The notes under the pieces were generated by a model. It did no database searches. It was not told where the DNA came from and saw only the letters and a list, made by a program, of their open reading frames with translations. This document shows positions 18,308-27,100 of a DNA stretch of 64,000 nt, piece after piece. Position 1 is the stretch's first letter, and the number at the start of each line of letters is the position of its first letter. The stretch comes from Roseateles amylovorans (GTDB taxonomy: Bacteria > Pseudomonadota > Gammaproteobacteria > Burkholderiales > Burkholderiaceae_C): NCBI RefSeq assembly GCF_025398155.2, contig NZ_CP104562.2, positions 1,860,001 to 1,924,000 of the forward strand, in the 5' to 3' direction. The translations under genes and the position numbers were made by a program.

Positions 18308-20503
18308 TCAGCGTTGGGAGGGGTCGTCGCCGGCATCGGAGGCCGGCAGGATCCACGGTGCTTTGCGCGGCAGCACGGTCTGAGCCAGCCAGCGTTCCAG
18401 GTCATCGGGCGGCAAGGGCTTGCTGAAGAGGAAGCCCTGCATCAGGCTGCAGTCCAGCCGACGCAACACTTCCATCTGGCGCAAGGTCTCCACCCCTTCC
18501 GCGATCACCTGCAGACCCAGCGATCGCGCCAACGCAATGATGGCAGTGACCACGGCGGAACTCTGCGGCGTAATGCCCAGATCCCGCACAAAACTGCGGT
18601 CGATCTTCACTTCGGAGATGGGCAGCGTTGTCAGATAGGCCAGCGACGAATAACCGGTGCCGAAATCGTCGATGGAGATTTCCACCCCGACTTCGTTGAG
18701 CCGATGCAAGGCCGGAATCACCGCCTGCAGGTCCTTCATCAGCCCGGTCTCGGTGATCTCCAGCTGGATCGCCCGGTGCGGCACGCCCCACTGGCTGACG
18801 AATTGATGGATGTGCTCGACCAGGTCGGACCGCTCGAACAGCCGGTTCGGCAGGTTCACCGCGATCGACTCGGAGAAGCCGAAATTCAGTTGCCAGACCT
18901 TGGCCTGGCGGGCCGCCTCGCGCAGCGCCCATTCGGACAGCGGCACGATCAGGCCGGTTTCCTCTGCCAACGGGATGAAGTCACCCGGCGGCACCAGGGT
19001 GTTGCCCCGCCGCCAGCGCATCAGCGCTTCGGCGCCCACCATCTTGGCGGTGCGCACATCGATCTTGGGCTGGTAGTGCAGCACCAGCTCGTCGCGCTCG
19101 ATGGCCTTGTGCAGCGCCGATTCCAGCTCCAGCTTTTCACGGCCCCGTCCAGCCAGCATCGGGGTGTAGAGCGCCGAGGCATTGCGGCCCTGGTTCTTCA
19201 CCGCATACATGGCGACGTCGGCATTGCGCAACAGGTCGGCCATGGTGAGGCCGTCGCGCGGATAGAGCGAGATGCCGACGCTGGCGGTGACAAAGCACTC
19301 CTGCCCGGCAATGAAGATCGGTTCGCGCAGGGCTTCCAGCACCCGGTCGGCCACGCGCTCGGCATCGCTTTCGTCGCCGACCTCGGGCAGCAGCGCCACG
19401 AACTCGTCGCCGCCGAGCCGGCCGACCGCCTCCAGCGTGCGGTGCGATCGGGTGCCGACCGACTCCAGCATGCCTTCCATCACCTGGTCGGAATGGCGCA
19501 CGCAAGAGCGCAGCCGGCGGCCGACTTCCATCAGCAGCTCATCGCCGGCCGCATGGCCCAGGGTGTCGTTGATGACCTTGAAGCGGTCCAGGTCGATCAG
19601 CAGCAGGCCCACTTCATGGCCCATGCGGCGACCGGCCTCGATCGCGCGTTCGGCGCGCCAGATCAGCTGGCGCCGATTGGGCAGGCCGGTGAGCGCATCG
19701 AAGTTGGCGAGCTGGCGGATGCGGTCTTCCGCCATGCGGCGGTCGGTCACATCCTGGATCACGCCGGTGTAGCCGCAGGCGTTGCCGTGCTCGTTGAATT
19801 CGGGCTCGGCCTCGATGTGAATGACCCGTTGGCGGCCGTCGAGCAGGGTGAAGGGCAGGTCGGTCACCAGCACCGAGTTGTGGGCGACCACGTCGCGCAG
19901 CAGCCGCATGAACAGCAGCCGCTCCTCGCGCGGGACCATGCGCATCACGCCGATGAAGTCGAGCGGATCGGTGGTGCTGCGGCCAAACACCCGCAGGGCC
20001 TCGTTGGCCAGCTTGAAGCCCTGGCCGGATTGCCATTCGAAGCTGCCCATGCGGGCCAGGTCTTGCGCGCGGGCCAGCTTGGCCTTGCTGCGTTCGAGCT
20101 CGATGCGGGTGCGCGAGCTGCGCAGCAGGTAACGCAGCCGCCCGGCCAGCAGGCGCCACTGGGTGGATTTGACGAAGAAGTCGGTGGCGCCGGCCTGGTA
20201 GGCGCGGTTGATCGAGGCCTCGTCGTCCAGACCGGTCAGCATCAGGATCGGGGCGTTCTCGAAGCCGGCCAGGCCGCGCAGGCGCTCGCAGGTCTCGAAC
20301 CCGTCCAGGCCGGGCATCAGCGCGTCCATGACGATCAGCTCCGGCGTCCATTGCGTGACCATCTCCAGCGCCTGTTCGCCGCTGTGGGTCGAGGTCACAT
20401 CGAAGCCGTGCTCGCGCAGCGCGGCCTCGATCAGGATCACGTTGACCTGGTCATCGTCCACAAGCAGGACGCGGGGTCGTTCGTTCAGTTCGCCTTCCTT
20501 CAC
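18308..20503 (-). CDS. Response regulator with REC-PAS-GGDEF-EAL domains
   Basis: 731 residues. REC (11-125) has DDD near 16-18 and acceptor Asp60 in LIVMDALMPG. A PAS/PAC region follows (about 155-270, ending GVIQDVTDRR). GGDEF (about 280-445) has an intact GRLGGDEF. EAL (about 470-715) has GAEALMRW, the metal-binding DDFGTGYSS loop, the conserved Lys in EVKIDRSF, and AEGVET. Both the cyclase and the phosphodiesterase sites look complete, so net activity is probably set by phosphorylation or GTP. The Hpt protein encoded 17 bases upstream is the likely phosphodonor and the divergent kinase the source. Cytoplasmic. Confidence 0.94.
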   Translation of the reverse strand: MKEGELNERPRVLLVDDDQVNVILIEAALREHGFDVTSTHSGEQALEMVTQWTPELIVMDALMPGLDGFETCERLRGLAGFENAPILMLTGLDDEASINRAYQAGATDFFVKSTQWRLLAGRLRYLLRSSRTRIELERSKAKLARAQDLARMGSFEWQSGQGFKLANEALRVFGRSTTDPLDFIGVMRMVPREERLLFMRLLRDVVAHNSVLVTDLPFTLLDGRQRVIHIEAEPEFNEHGNACGYTGVIQDVTDRRMAEDRIRQLANFDALTGLPNRRQLIWRAERAIEAGRRMGHEVGLLLIDLDRFKVINDTLGHAAGDELLMEVGRRLRSCVRHSDQVMEGMLESVGTRSHRTLEAVGRLGGDEFVALLPEVGDESDAERVADRVLEALREPIFIAGQECFVTASVGISLYPRDGLTMADLLRNADVAMYAVKNQGRNASALYTPMLAGRGREKLELESALHKAIERDELVLHYQPKIDVRTAKMVGAEALMRWRRGNTLVPPGDFIPLAEETGLIVPLSEWALREAARQAKVWQLNFGFSESIAVNLPNRLFERSDLVEHIHQFVSQWGVPHRAIQLEITETGLMKDLQAVIPALHRLNEVGVEISIDDFGTGYSSLAYLTTLPISEVKIDRSFVRDLGITPQSSAVVTAIIALARSLGLQVIAEGVETLRQMEVLRRLDCSLMQGFLFSKPLPPDDLERWLAQTVLPRKAPWILPASDAGDDPSQR

Positions 20504-20520
20504 GTGGTGACTCTTTGGAC

Positions 20521-20928
20521 TCAGCGGGTCGGTTGGAGCAAGGGGCGCATCGCGATGCGAACGCCCTCGATGTCGGCGAGCACGGCGTCCAGCAAGGCTG
20601 GCAGGCCGTCGCGTCGACCGTCCCGGGCCTGGGCCTCGATCTCGGCACAGCGTTGCGAGAGGGTGGTGGCCCCCAGGCTGGCCGCGGCGGATTTCAGGGT
20701 GTGGGCCACATGGCGCAGCGCGCCGAGGTCGGTCAGGTCGTTGCAGCCCTGGGCCAGCACCGGAGCGTGCTGATCCAGGGACTTCAGGAAGGCATCCACC
20801 ACACGTTGCACCAGATGGTTCGCACCGCCCGGGTCCAGCTCGCGCAGACGGGCAAGGGCCTGCTCATCCAGGACGGTGGGCGTCGGCGCGAGTCGGGACG
20901 GCATGGTCAGAGCGTGATCGAATGACAT
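20521..20928 (-). CDS. Histidine phosphotransfer (Hpt) domain protein
   Basis: 135 residues. The Hpt signature HTLKSAAASLGA near residue 74 carries the phospho-acceptor histidine. Flanking helices contain the usual ALARLRELDPGG and RCAEIEAQAR blocks. It lies 17 bases upstream of the REC-GGDEF-EAL gene and is almost certainly co-transcribed with it. Neither ATG 20928 nor the alternative at 20904 has a strong ribosome site, so the start may be a few codons off. It is the probable phosphate bridge to the receiver next door. Confidence 0.87.
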   Translation of the reverse strand: MSFDHALTMPSRLAPTPTVLDEQALARLRELDPGGANHLVQRVVDAFLKSLDQHAPVLAQGCNDLTDLGALRHVAHTLKSAAASLGATTLSQRCAEIEAQARDGRRDGLPALLDAVLADIEGVRIAMRPLLQPTR

Positions 20929-21135
20929 CGTGCAGTGAGGGGTCTGCGTGGGCAATGACACGCAGGTTTTGAACCATTGTCCTTCAGCGCAAGCCCGCAA
21001 GCGCGCAAAAAAGGCGTCATTTCCGGTGTTGTTGAGGCCACAGGTCGGGGTTAGCCCTTGGTTTTGCGGGACGGCGCCAGGCAGTGTCGCTGGATCTGGT
21101 GGGCGCCCATCCCCCGTTGGGGTGGGACAGCCTAC

Positions 21136-21141
21136 ATACAA
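21136..21141 (+). promoter_or_regulatory. Possible -10 element giving a leaderless mRNA
   Basis: TACAAT lies eight bases before the ATG at 21150, and that ATG has no ribosome-binding sequence. A transcript started at the usual distance would begin at or next to the start codon. The -35 region is weak (TTGGGG at a non-ideal spacing). Confidence 0.35.
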
Positions 21142-21149
21142 TCAGCCGC

Positions 21150-22847
21150 ATGAATAGGTTGGGGGGGACCGCCGTCCGGCGTCGACCGTGGGGAGCCATG
21201 CTGGCCTTGGGCCTGGCATCGCTTGCGCTGGTCTTGCTGCTGGCATTGAACCTGGAGCCCGCCGGCCCCGGGCTGGTGCTGACCGCGCTGGTCGCGGGCG
21301 CGGTGCTGATGTTGTTCGTGGCGGCAGTGGCCTGGCACCTGGCGGTCCGCCTGGCGCGGGTGCAGTTCGGCGGGCTGCTGCGCGAGTCGCGGCAGCACGC
21401 CCAGCACCTGACCCTGCTGCTGCCGGACTGGCTCTGGCAGACCGATGCCGGCCATCATCTGGTGCGCTGGCAGGCGCCGCAGGGGGCGCCGTCCTCGAGT
21501 TGGGCCGGCACGCCGATGAATGGCGCCATCACCCAGATGCTGTGGGACCGATTCGAACCGCTGGACGCCAGCCAGGACCCGGTGGCCCGTCTGCACGCGC
21601 AGCAGTCCTTCAGCGGCTTGCTGCTCAAGGATCCGCAGGGCCGGACGTGGACGCTGCGGGCGCAGGCGGTCATGGACGAGGAGGGGCGGTTCAACGGCTA
21701 CCTGGGGTCGGCCCGCCTGCTGGAGGGAGCTGCACACCCGGCCGAGGAGGCGGGGCAGATCGGCCAAGGCAGTGCGGCGGGCGCGGGCACGTCGGCCGCC
21801 GCGGTCGTCGCGGCGCCGTTGGCCGAGGCTCAGCCGGCGACCGACTGGCTGCAGGCCCTGCCGGGCCCGGCCTGGTTGCTGAGCGAGGTGCAGCCCTGCG
21901 CGCAGACCCGGCTCATCGATTTCAACGATGCGGCAGCGCACATCATGGGCGGCGCCGGCCAGTCCCGCGGCCAGCTCTGGCGGGCGTGCGAGGAGCGTCT
22001 GCCCGAGGAGCTCCGGCAGGCGCTGGCGCAGCCCGACTTCCAGTCCGGCTGTGCCTGTGGCGCCTGGTGGCTGTGCCTGACGCCGATGCCGCGCGGCGGG
22101 CAGGGCTTGCTCAGTCTGTGGCCGCAAGGCGCGGTGGACACCGTGCCGGCCGCGTTGGCGCTGCAGGCGGCAGAGCAGGCGAGGGCGGACCAGGCCTCGT
22201 TCAGCTACACCGTCTCGCATGACCTGCGGGCGCCGCTGCGGGTGGTGGAGGGCTTCACGCGGATCCTCAAGGAGGATTACGGCCGGCTGCTGGACCGCGC
22301 GGGCAATGACCACCTGGAGCGGGTGCTGGGCGCCTCGGCGCGCATGCACAGCATGATCGATGCCTTGCTGGCTTTGTCGCAGCTGTCGTCGCAGGCGCTG
22401 CGGCACGAGACGGTCGATCTCTCGCTGCTGGGGTCGCAAGTCATGGATGAATTGCGTCGGCAGGCGCCGCACCGGGAGGTGGAGGCGCATGTCCAACCGG
22501 GTTTGCGGGTCCAGGGTGATCCGACCTTGCTGCGGCTGGTGCTGGAGAACCTGCTGGGCAATGCCTGGAAGTACAGCGGCAAGCGCGACCAGGCGGTGAT
22601 CCGGCTGGAGTCGATGACCTTGGAGGGGGAGCGGGTGTTTGTCGTCAGCGACAACGGTGCCGGTTTCGACATGCGGTTTGCGGACCGGCTCTTCGGCGTG
22701 TTCCAGCGCCTGCACAGTGCGAGCGACTTCCAGGGCACCGGCGTAGGCCTGGCCTCGGCGCGGCGCATCGTGCGCCGCCACGGCGGCGACATGTGGGCCG
22801 AATCGGAAGTCGGGCAGGGCGCGAGGTTCTACTTCAAGCTGCCCTGA
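21150..22847 (+). CDS. Membrane sensor histidine kinase
   Basis: 565 residues from ATG 21150 (an ATG or alternative start farther upstream would precede a poor leader). Two membrane helices (about 14-34 and 40-62) leave almost no periplasmic loop. A PAS-like region (about 80-200, LLPDWLWQTDAG) and a second (about 225-330) follow. HisKA carries FSYTVSHDLRAPLRVVEGF. HATPase has LENLLGNAWKYSGK, SDNGAGFD and GTGVGLASARRIV. The HisKA sequence is of the phytochrome-related type, which commonly serves stand-alone receivers or Hpt-linked ones. The gene is divergent from the Hpt / REC-GGDEF-EAL / GGDEF group; it probably starts that relay, but a kinase without its own receiver cannot normally phosphorylate an Hpt, so the route is open. 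Confidence 0.92.
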   Translation: MNRLGGTAVRRRPWGAMLALGLASLALVLLLALNLEPAGPGLVLTALVAGAVLMLFVAAVAWHLAVRLARVQFGGLLRESRQHAQHLTLLLPDWLWQTDAGHHLVRWQAPQGAPSSSWAGTPMNGAITQMLWDRFEPLDASQDPVARLHAQQSFSGLLLKDPQGRTWTLRAQAVMDEEGRFNGYLGSARLLEGAAHPAEEAGQIGQGSAAGAGTSAAAVVAAPLAEAQPATDWLQALPGPAWLLSEVQPCAQTRLIDFNDAAAHIMGGAGQSRGQLWRACEERLPEELRQALAQPDFQSGCACGAWWLCLTPMPRGGQGLLSLWPQGAVDTVPAALALQAAEQARADQASFSYTVSHDLRAPLRVVEGFTRILKEDYGRLLDRAGNDHLERVLGASARMHSMIDALLALSQLSSQALRHETVDLSLLGSQVMDELRRQAPHREVEAHVQPGLRVQGDPTLLRLVLENLLGNAWKYSGKRDQAVIRLESMTLEGERVFVVSDNGAGFDMRFADRLFGVFQRLHSASDFQGTGVGLASARRIVRRHGGDMWAESEVGQGARFYFKLP

Positions 22848-22956
22848 ACCCGCAGTGACTGCGCGCCATGGCCGGGAAGTGATTTCTGCTTGGTGGCGGC
22901 AGCACCGGTCAGTCCAGCGAAGCCGAGGGATCGCTTGATCGATGGCCGAATCGTCA

Positions 22957-22977
22957 GGCGTCCCTGTAAAGGACGCC
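22957..22977 (+). terminator. Hairpin after the sensor kinase gene, no T-run
   Basis: GGCGTCC and GGACGCC are separated by CTGTAAA, 110 bases after the kinase stop. The lack of a T-run makes intrinsic termination uncertain; it could be a 3'-end-stabilising hairpin. Confidence 0.3.
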
Positions 22978-23054
22978 GATCACCCGAAGCCCAGACCAAC
23001 GCTGCCCATCAGGATCGGCTTCGCAGACTCGTGGCATGACGCCGGGCGGGCCAA

Positions 23055-23255
23055 GCGTTGATCAAGGAGGCCCGCCGGGGCCGACATGTCCAGCGAAGCC
23101 GACGGGTCGGCTTTGCCGACTCGTCCGGCTTGCCTCCTGAAGGGGCAGCATTCGATCGTCGAAACGTTGATCAAGGAGGCCGCCGGGGCCGACATATCCA
23201 GCGAAGCCGACGGGTCGGCTTTGCCGACTCGTCCGGCTTGCCCCCTGAGGGGGCG
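23055..23255. repeat. Two direct copies of a 92-base repeat
   Basis: The two copies start at 23055 and 23164 and share long identical blocks (for example GCGAAGCCGACGGGTCGGCT followed by TTGCCGACTCGTCCGGCTTG). Each contains an inverted repeat (GACGGGTCGGC / GCCGACTCGTC) and ends at a CCTCCTGAAGGGG or CCCCCTGAGGGGG hairpin, linking them to the repeat family near 48809-49041. Confidence 0.85.
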
Positions 23256-23280
23256 CGCGTCAGCGCGTAGGGGGGGAGCC
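23235..23280. repeat. Structured GC-rich repeat, CCCCCTGAGGGGG family (copy 1)
   Basis: The layout is GGCTTG, hairpin CCCCC-TGA-GGGGG, hairpin CGCGC-GTCA-GCGCG, then TAGGGGGGGAGCC. The final G-run and AGCC can also pair with the first GGCT and C-run. The same plan with a different middle stem recurs at 48809-49041. It overlaps the last codons of the ANTAR regulator. Confidence 0.8.
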
Positions 23281-23931
23281 ACCCACCGACAGTTGCTCCA
23301 GGGCCTCGACCAGGCGTCGGGCCTGCTCCGAGAGACTGATCTTCTGCTCGGCGGCCATGCGTTCCAGCCGCGACACCGCCTGCGCGCGGGTCAAGGAATA
23401 ACGATGCATCAGGATCCCGACGGCCATGGCTTCGAGCATGTCCAGGGTCGGTGCCGTGTCGGCGGCCGTCGCCACCGGTGCCGCCGCCGCGGCCGGTGCC
23501 AGCGCATCGCCCCGCACCGGCCGGTTGGCGAAGGCGGCCTCCACGGCGGGCACGATCTGGTGAATGTCCAGCGGCTTGACCAGATAGGCCAGCGCGCCCA
23601 GTTCCCGCACCTTCGCCACGGTGGCTTCATCCGCAAAGGCGGAGAGGAACATGAAGGGCAACTGCAGGTAGTCGCGCAGGTAGCCGGCCACGTCGAAGCC
23701 GGTCAGGCCTTCCATCCGGATGTCGAGCAGCGCCAGGTCGGGACGATGCTGGCGGGCGATCAGGATGGCGTCATCGCCGTTGTCGGCATCCAGCACTTCA
23801 TAGCCGGCCTGGGCCAGGCCGTGGGTCAGGGTGGCCAGCACCAGGCGGTCGTCGTCCACGACCAGGATGCGGCCCTTGACGCCGTCCTGCGTTTCCCCGG
23901 TCCTGTGTCGGCTGCTGCTCACGCTGTCCAC
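23260..23931 (-). CDS. Response regulator with ANTAR RNA-binding output domain
   Basis: 223 residues from GTG 23931. The receiver (about 14-130) has VDDDR, acceptor Asp in LALLDIRMEG and the Lys in YLVKPLD. The C-terminal ANTAR domain (about 165-215; AMAVGILMHRYSLTRAQAVSRLERMA) is the RNA-binding antiterminator fold of AmiR, NasR and EutV. An alanine-rich linker joins them. No ATG precedes the receiver; GTG 23931 follows GGGAA at a suitable spacing and is preferred over longer frames that would translate a heptanucleotide repeat. It lies downstream of a HisKA_2 kinase, the kinase type that partners EutV. It should bind tandem hexaloop hairpins in target mRNAs when phosphorylated; targets are unknown. 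Confidence 0.9.
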   Translation of the reverse strand: MDSVSSSRHRTGETQDGVKGRILVVDDDRLVLATLTHGLAQAGYEVLDADNGDDAILIARQHRPDLALLDIRMEGLTGFDVAGYLRDYLQLPFMFLSAFADEATVAKVRELGALAYLVKPLDIHQIVPAVEAAFANRPVRGDALAPAAAAAPVATAADTAPTLDMLEAMAVGILMHRYSLTRAQAVSRLERMAAEQKISLSEQARRLVEALEQLSVGGSPPTR

Positions 23932-24078
23932 GCTGTTCCCGAACCCCGATTGGTGACCGGCGATTGTGACTGAATTGGCGGTTTTGCCGACGCCCAGGTT
24001 GCGGGTGGTCACATGTCGGTCAGATTGCGGCTGGGGCTGGATGTGCAGGGCCGTGCGGCCGTCCCGGGCCCAGCATCC

Positions 24079-24176
24079 CCAGCCACCAGCCACCAGCCAC
24101 CAGCCACCAGCCACCAGCCACCAGCCACCAGCCACCGGGCACCGGGCACCGGGCACCAGCCGCCGGGCACTGGCCG
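24079..24176. repeat. Heptanucleotide tandem array between kinase and ANTAR genes
   Basis: Fourteen consecutive seven-base units: eight CCAGCCA, then mostly CCGGGCA, ending CTGGCCG one base before the kinase stop codon. The array lies within the intercistronic region of the kinase-regulator pair (both leftward), about 150 bases before the regulator start. Seven is not a codon multiple, so it is unlikely to be coding. Confidence 0.92.
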
Positions 24177-24177
24177 C

Positions 24178-27100
24178 TCAGACCGGTGCGCCCAGACTCA
24201 CCCCGGGCGGCCACAGGCTCAGTTCACACAGCACCTGATCCGCCTGCTGCGTCAGGCCCAGCAGCGCGCTGCGCCGGGGCAGCAGCGCGCGCACCAGGCC
24301 CAGGCCGGAAACACCACCGCGGATCTGCGCCAGATCGAAGCCCTCGGGCAGTTGACCTTGGTTGAGGATGCGCAGCACCACCTGCTCCGGCTCGAACACC
24401 AGCTCGCACTGGACCGGAGCCTCGGCGCCATGCTTGAGGGCATTGGTGAACAGCTCGTTGAGGGTGAGGGCGATGGGAATCGCCTCCGCCTCCGGCAGGC
24501 CCCAGCGCATGGACTGCTCGGCGAGCGAGCCACTCAGCGTGACCTCGATCTCTCGCCCGAACATCCGCTGCACCGAGCCCAGCACCGCTTCGATCACCGG
24601 TCGCAGCCGCAGCGGCCCGGACGCGCCGACCTGCAGACCATAGACCTGCGCGATCGCCTGCACCTGGCCGACCGCTTCATTGATGACCGTCCGCACCTCC
24701 GGTCGCCGCGCGGCGATCTGCTGCAGCAAGCCGGCCACGCCTTGCAGGTTGTTCTTGATCCGGTGATGCACCTCTTTGACCAGCAGCTCGCGCTGGGCGA
24801 TGGCGGCTTCCAGCCGGGCGGCTTCCTGCGCCCGCTGCTGGGTGACGTCGCTGGCGACCAGCAACAGCTGCTCGGGCTCGACCTCGCCGCTGGCGTCGAC
24901 GCCGGACAGATGCAGCAGCCGTGCATCCCAGATGCGCGCCTTCCCGCCGACCTGCAACTGGTATTCACGCTGCATCACCTCGCTGCTTTGCAGTGCGAAT
25001 TCCATGTCCGCGCGGATGGTGGCGGCCTGCTCGGCGCCGAACAGCGTGTCCAGGCTGGCGCCCAGCAGTTCTTCCTCCGGCCGGCCCGCCAGTTCGGCGG
25101 CGGCCTGGTTGATCTGCTCGACCTGCAGCGTGTCGGCGTCGTGCAGGCTGATGGCGATCGGCGCGGCTTCGATGATCCGCCGCAGCGAGGCCTGCGCCTG
25201 CTGCGTCTGGGCCTCGGCCTGTCGGCGGCGCTCGATGTCGAGCAGCGCATAGGTGAGCTGTCGGCCGCCTTCCGGTCCGCTTCCGGTGACCACCGCATTG
25301 CCGACCACCCAGAACTCGCGCCCGTCGCGGGCGACCAATCGGCATTCGAAGGTCTCGGCTTGGCCCTCGGTCAGGTCGTCCAGGTAATGGGTCTGACGGA
25401 AGGGATGGTCCGGTGCCGCGGTGGCGACGATGCTGATCGGCTCGCCCGCGAACTCGGCCAAGTCGCCGCCGAACATGCGACGGGCCGATCGGTTCATCCA
25501 TTCGATGCCGTGTCGGCCGACGGTGACGATGCCCACCAGCACCGAGTCCAGCACCGCACGCTCCCGTTCGGTCTGCAGCAGCAGCGACTGCTGCGCGCGG
25601 TGACGGTCGTCCACGCTGAGGTAGGTGGCGATCATGCCGGCGTCCGGATCCTCGGGCCGCACATGGCGCTTGCTGATCTGCACCCACAAGGTCGAGCCGT
25701 CGCGGCGGCGCACGCGGCGCTCGCCGCGCCAGAGTCCGGCGTTGGACAACGCACGGGTGACGACGCGCCGTTCATGTTCGAACTCACCCACCGAGCCGAA
25801 CAGCTCCGCATGCGGCAGGGCCGCCATGTCCTCGGGCCGATAGCCCAGCAGATGGGCCAGGGCCTCGTTCGCGCGGACCAGCCGGTCCTGGCGAATGATG
25901 GCGATGCCCACATCGGACAGGCTGAACATCAGCTCCCGGTCCTGCGCCAGGGCTTCGAGCTGCGCCTGCTGCACCTTCAACCGGGTGATGTCGCTCACCA
26001 CGGCCACCAGCGCCTGTTCCTCCGGGGCCTCGGGCGGCACGACGCGTCGCAGCGACAGCGCATGCCAGCGGATCTCGCCATCCGCGGCGCGCGGCCACTG
26101 GAACTCGAAATCGAGCCCGTCGTCGCCCAGACCCGGCAGCGCGGCGACCACCTCGCCATGCAACAGCGGCAGCGCCTGGAACAGGGCCTCGAAGGGCGTG
26201 CCGGGCTCCGGTTCGCCGTCCAGTCCCAGCATCCGCCCCAACGCGCCATTGCTGCGCAGCAGACGCTGCTTGCGGAAGTAGGCCAGGCCGAGCCCGGCGC
26301 CATCGAGCATCGTGCCCAGTTCGCGCAGCAGCAGCTCGTAGCGCGCCTGGGACTGCTGGTTGTCGGTGACATCCAGCGTCAGCACCGAGGTGGTGCGCTG
26401 GCCGGAGGACAACTGCCCCGGCTCGACCCGGGTCATCAGCCAGCGCAGGCCGGCCTCCGGATGGCGCACGGCGTAGCGGGCCACCGTGGGCGTGCCTTGC
26501 TTGAGCGCGAGCTGCAGCTTTTCGTATTCGGGCCGAGAGTCCGGATCGACCATCTCGCGGTTGACGCCTTGCAGGGCGACCGACCACGTCCCCGAGCCCG
26601 AGCCTGAACCTGAACCTGAACCTGAACCTGAACCCGATCCGGAACCCGATGCGATTCCCGGCGCCGGCGCCGGGGGCGGCACCGGCACACCGACGCCCGG
26701 TCTCGACCAGCCGCCATCCGCCTGCAAGGTCGCCAGGCCAACGCCGGCGGTGTCCATCAGCGTCTGCAATTGCAGCTGGGCCAGTTCCAAATCTTGCTCG
26801 TCCGAGCGATCTTCCAGCATCACCATCAGCCGCGCCCGGGGCCAGGGGCCGGCCATGCGGCGGATGCGCGCGCGCATCCAGCGCTGGCGCCCGGACGGCT
26901 CCGCCACCAGCGCATCGTTCAGGCGTTCGGCGTCGGTGGTGGGCGGCTCCCCGGTGAGGAGCGCCCGCCAGTCGGGCGGCAGTTCATCCAGGCTGACCGG
27001 TGGCTGTGGGATGAGTCGCCGGCACAGGGCGGCGAAGGCGCTGTTGAAGCGCAGGAGCAGACCCTGTTCGTCATGCATCAAGGTCGGCAGCGGACACAGG

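Larger units (their letters stand above)
22848..23259. other. Gene-free stretch with hairpin and structured direct repeats
   Basis: No gene. It holds a 7-bp hairpin at 22957-22977 (GGCGTCC / GGACGCC), two about 92-base direct repeats (23055-23147 and 23164-23255) and the left part of a structured element at 23235-23280 that reaches the next gene's end. Confidence 0.65.

Noticed and set aside
16039..18426. 795-codon plus-strand frame opposite the GGDEF gene
   Set aside because: Antisense to a clear diguanylate cyclase and passes through the hexanucleotide array; no recognisable domain.
23932..24156. N-terminal extension of the ANTAR regulator into the heptanucleotide array
   Set aside because: It would translate Gly-Trp-rich repeats with no family match; a GTG with a ribosome-like site lies just before the receiver.
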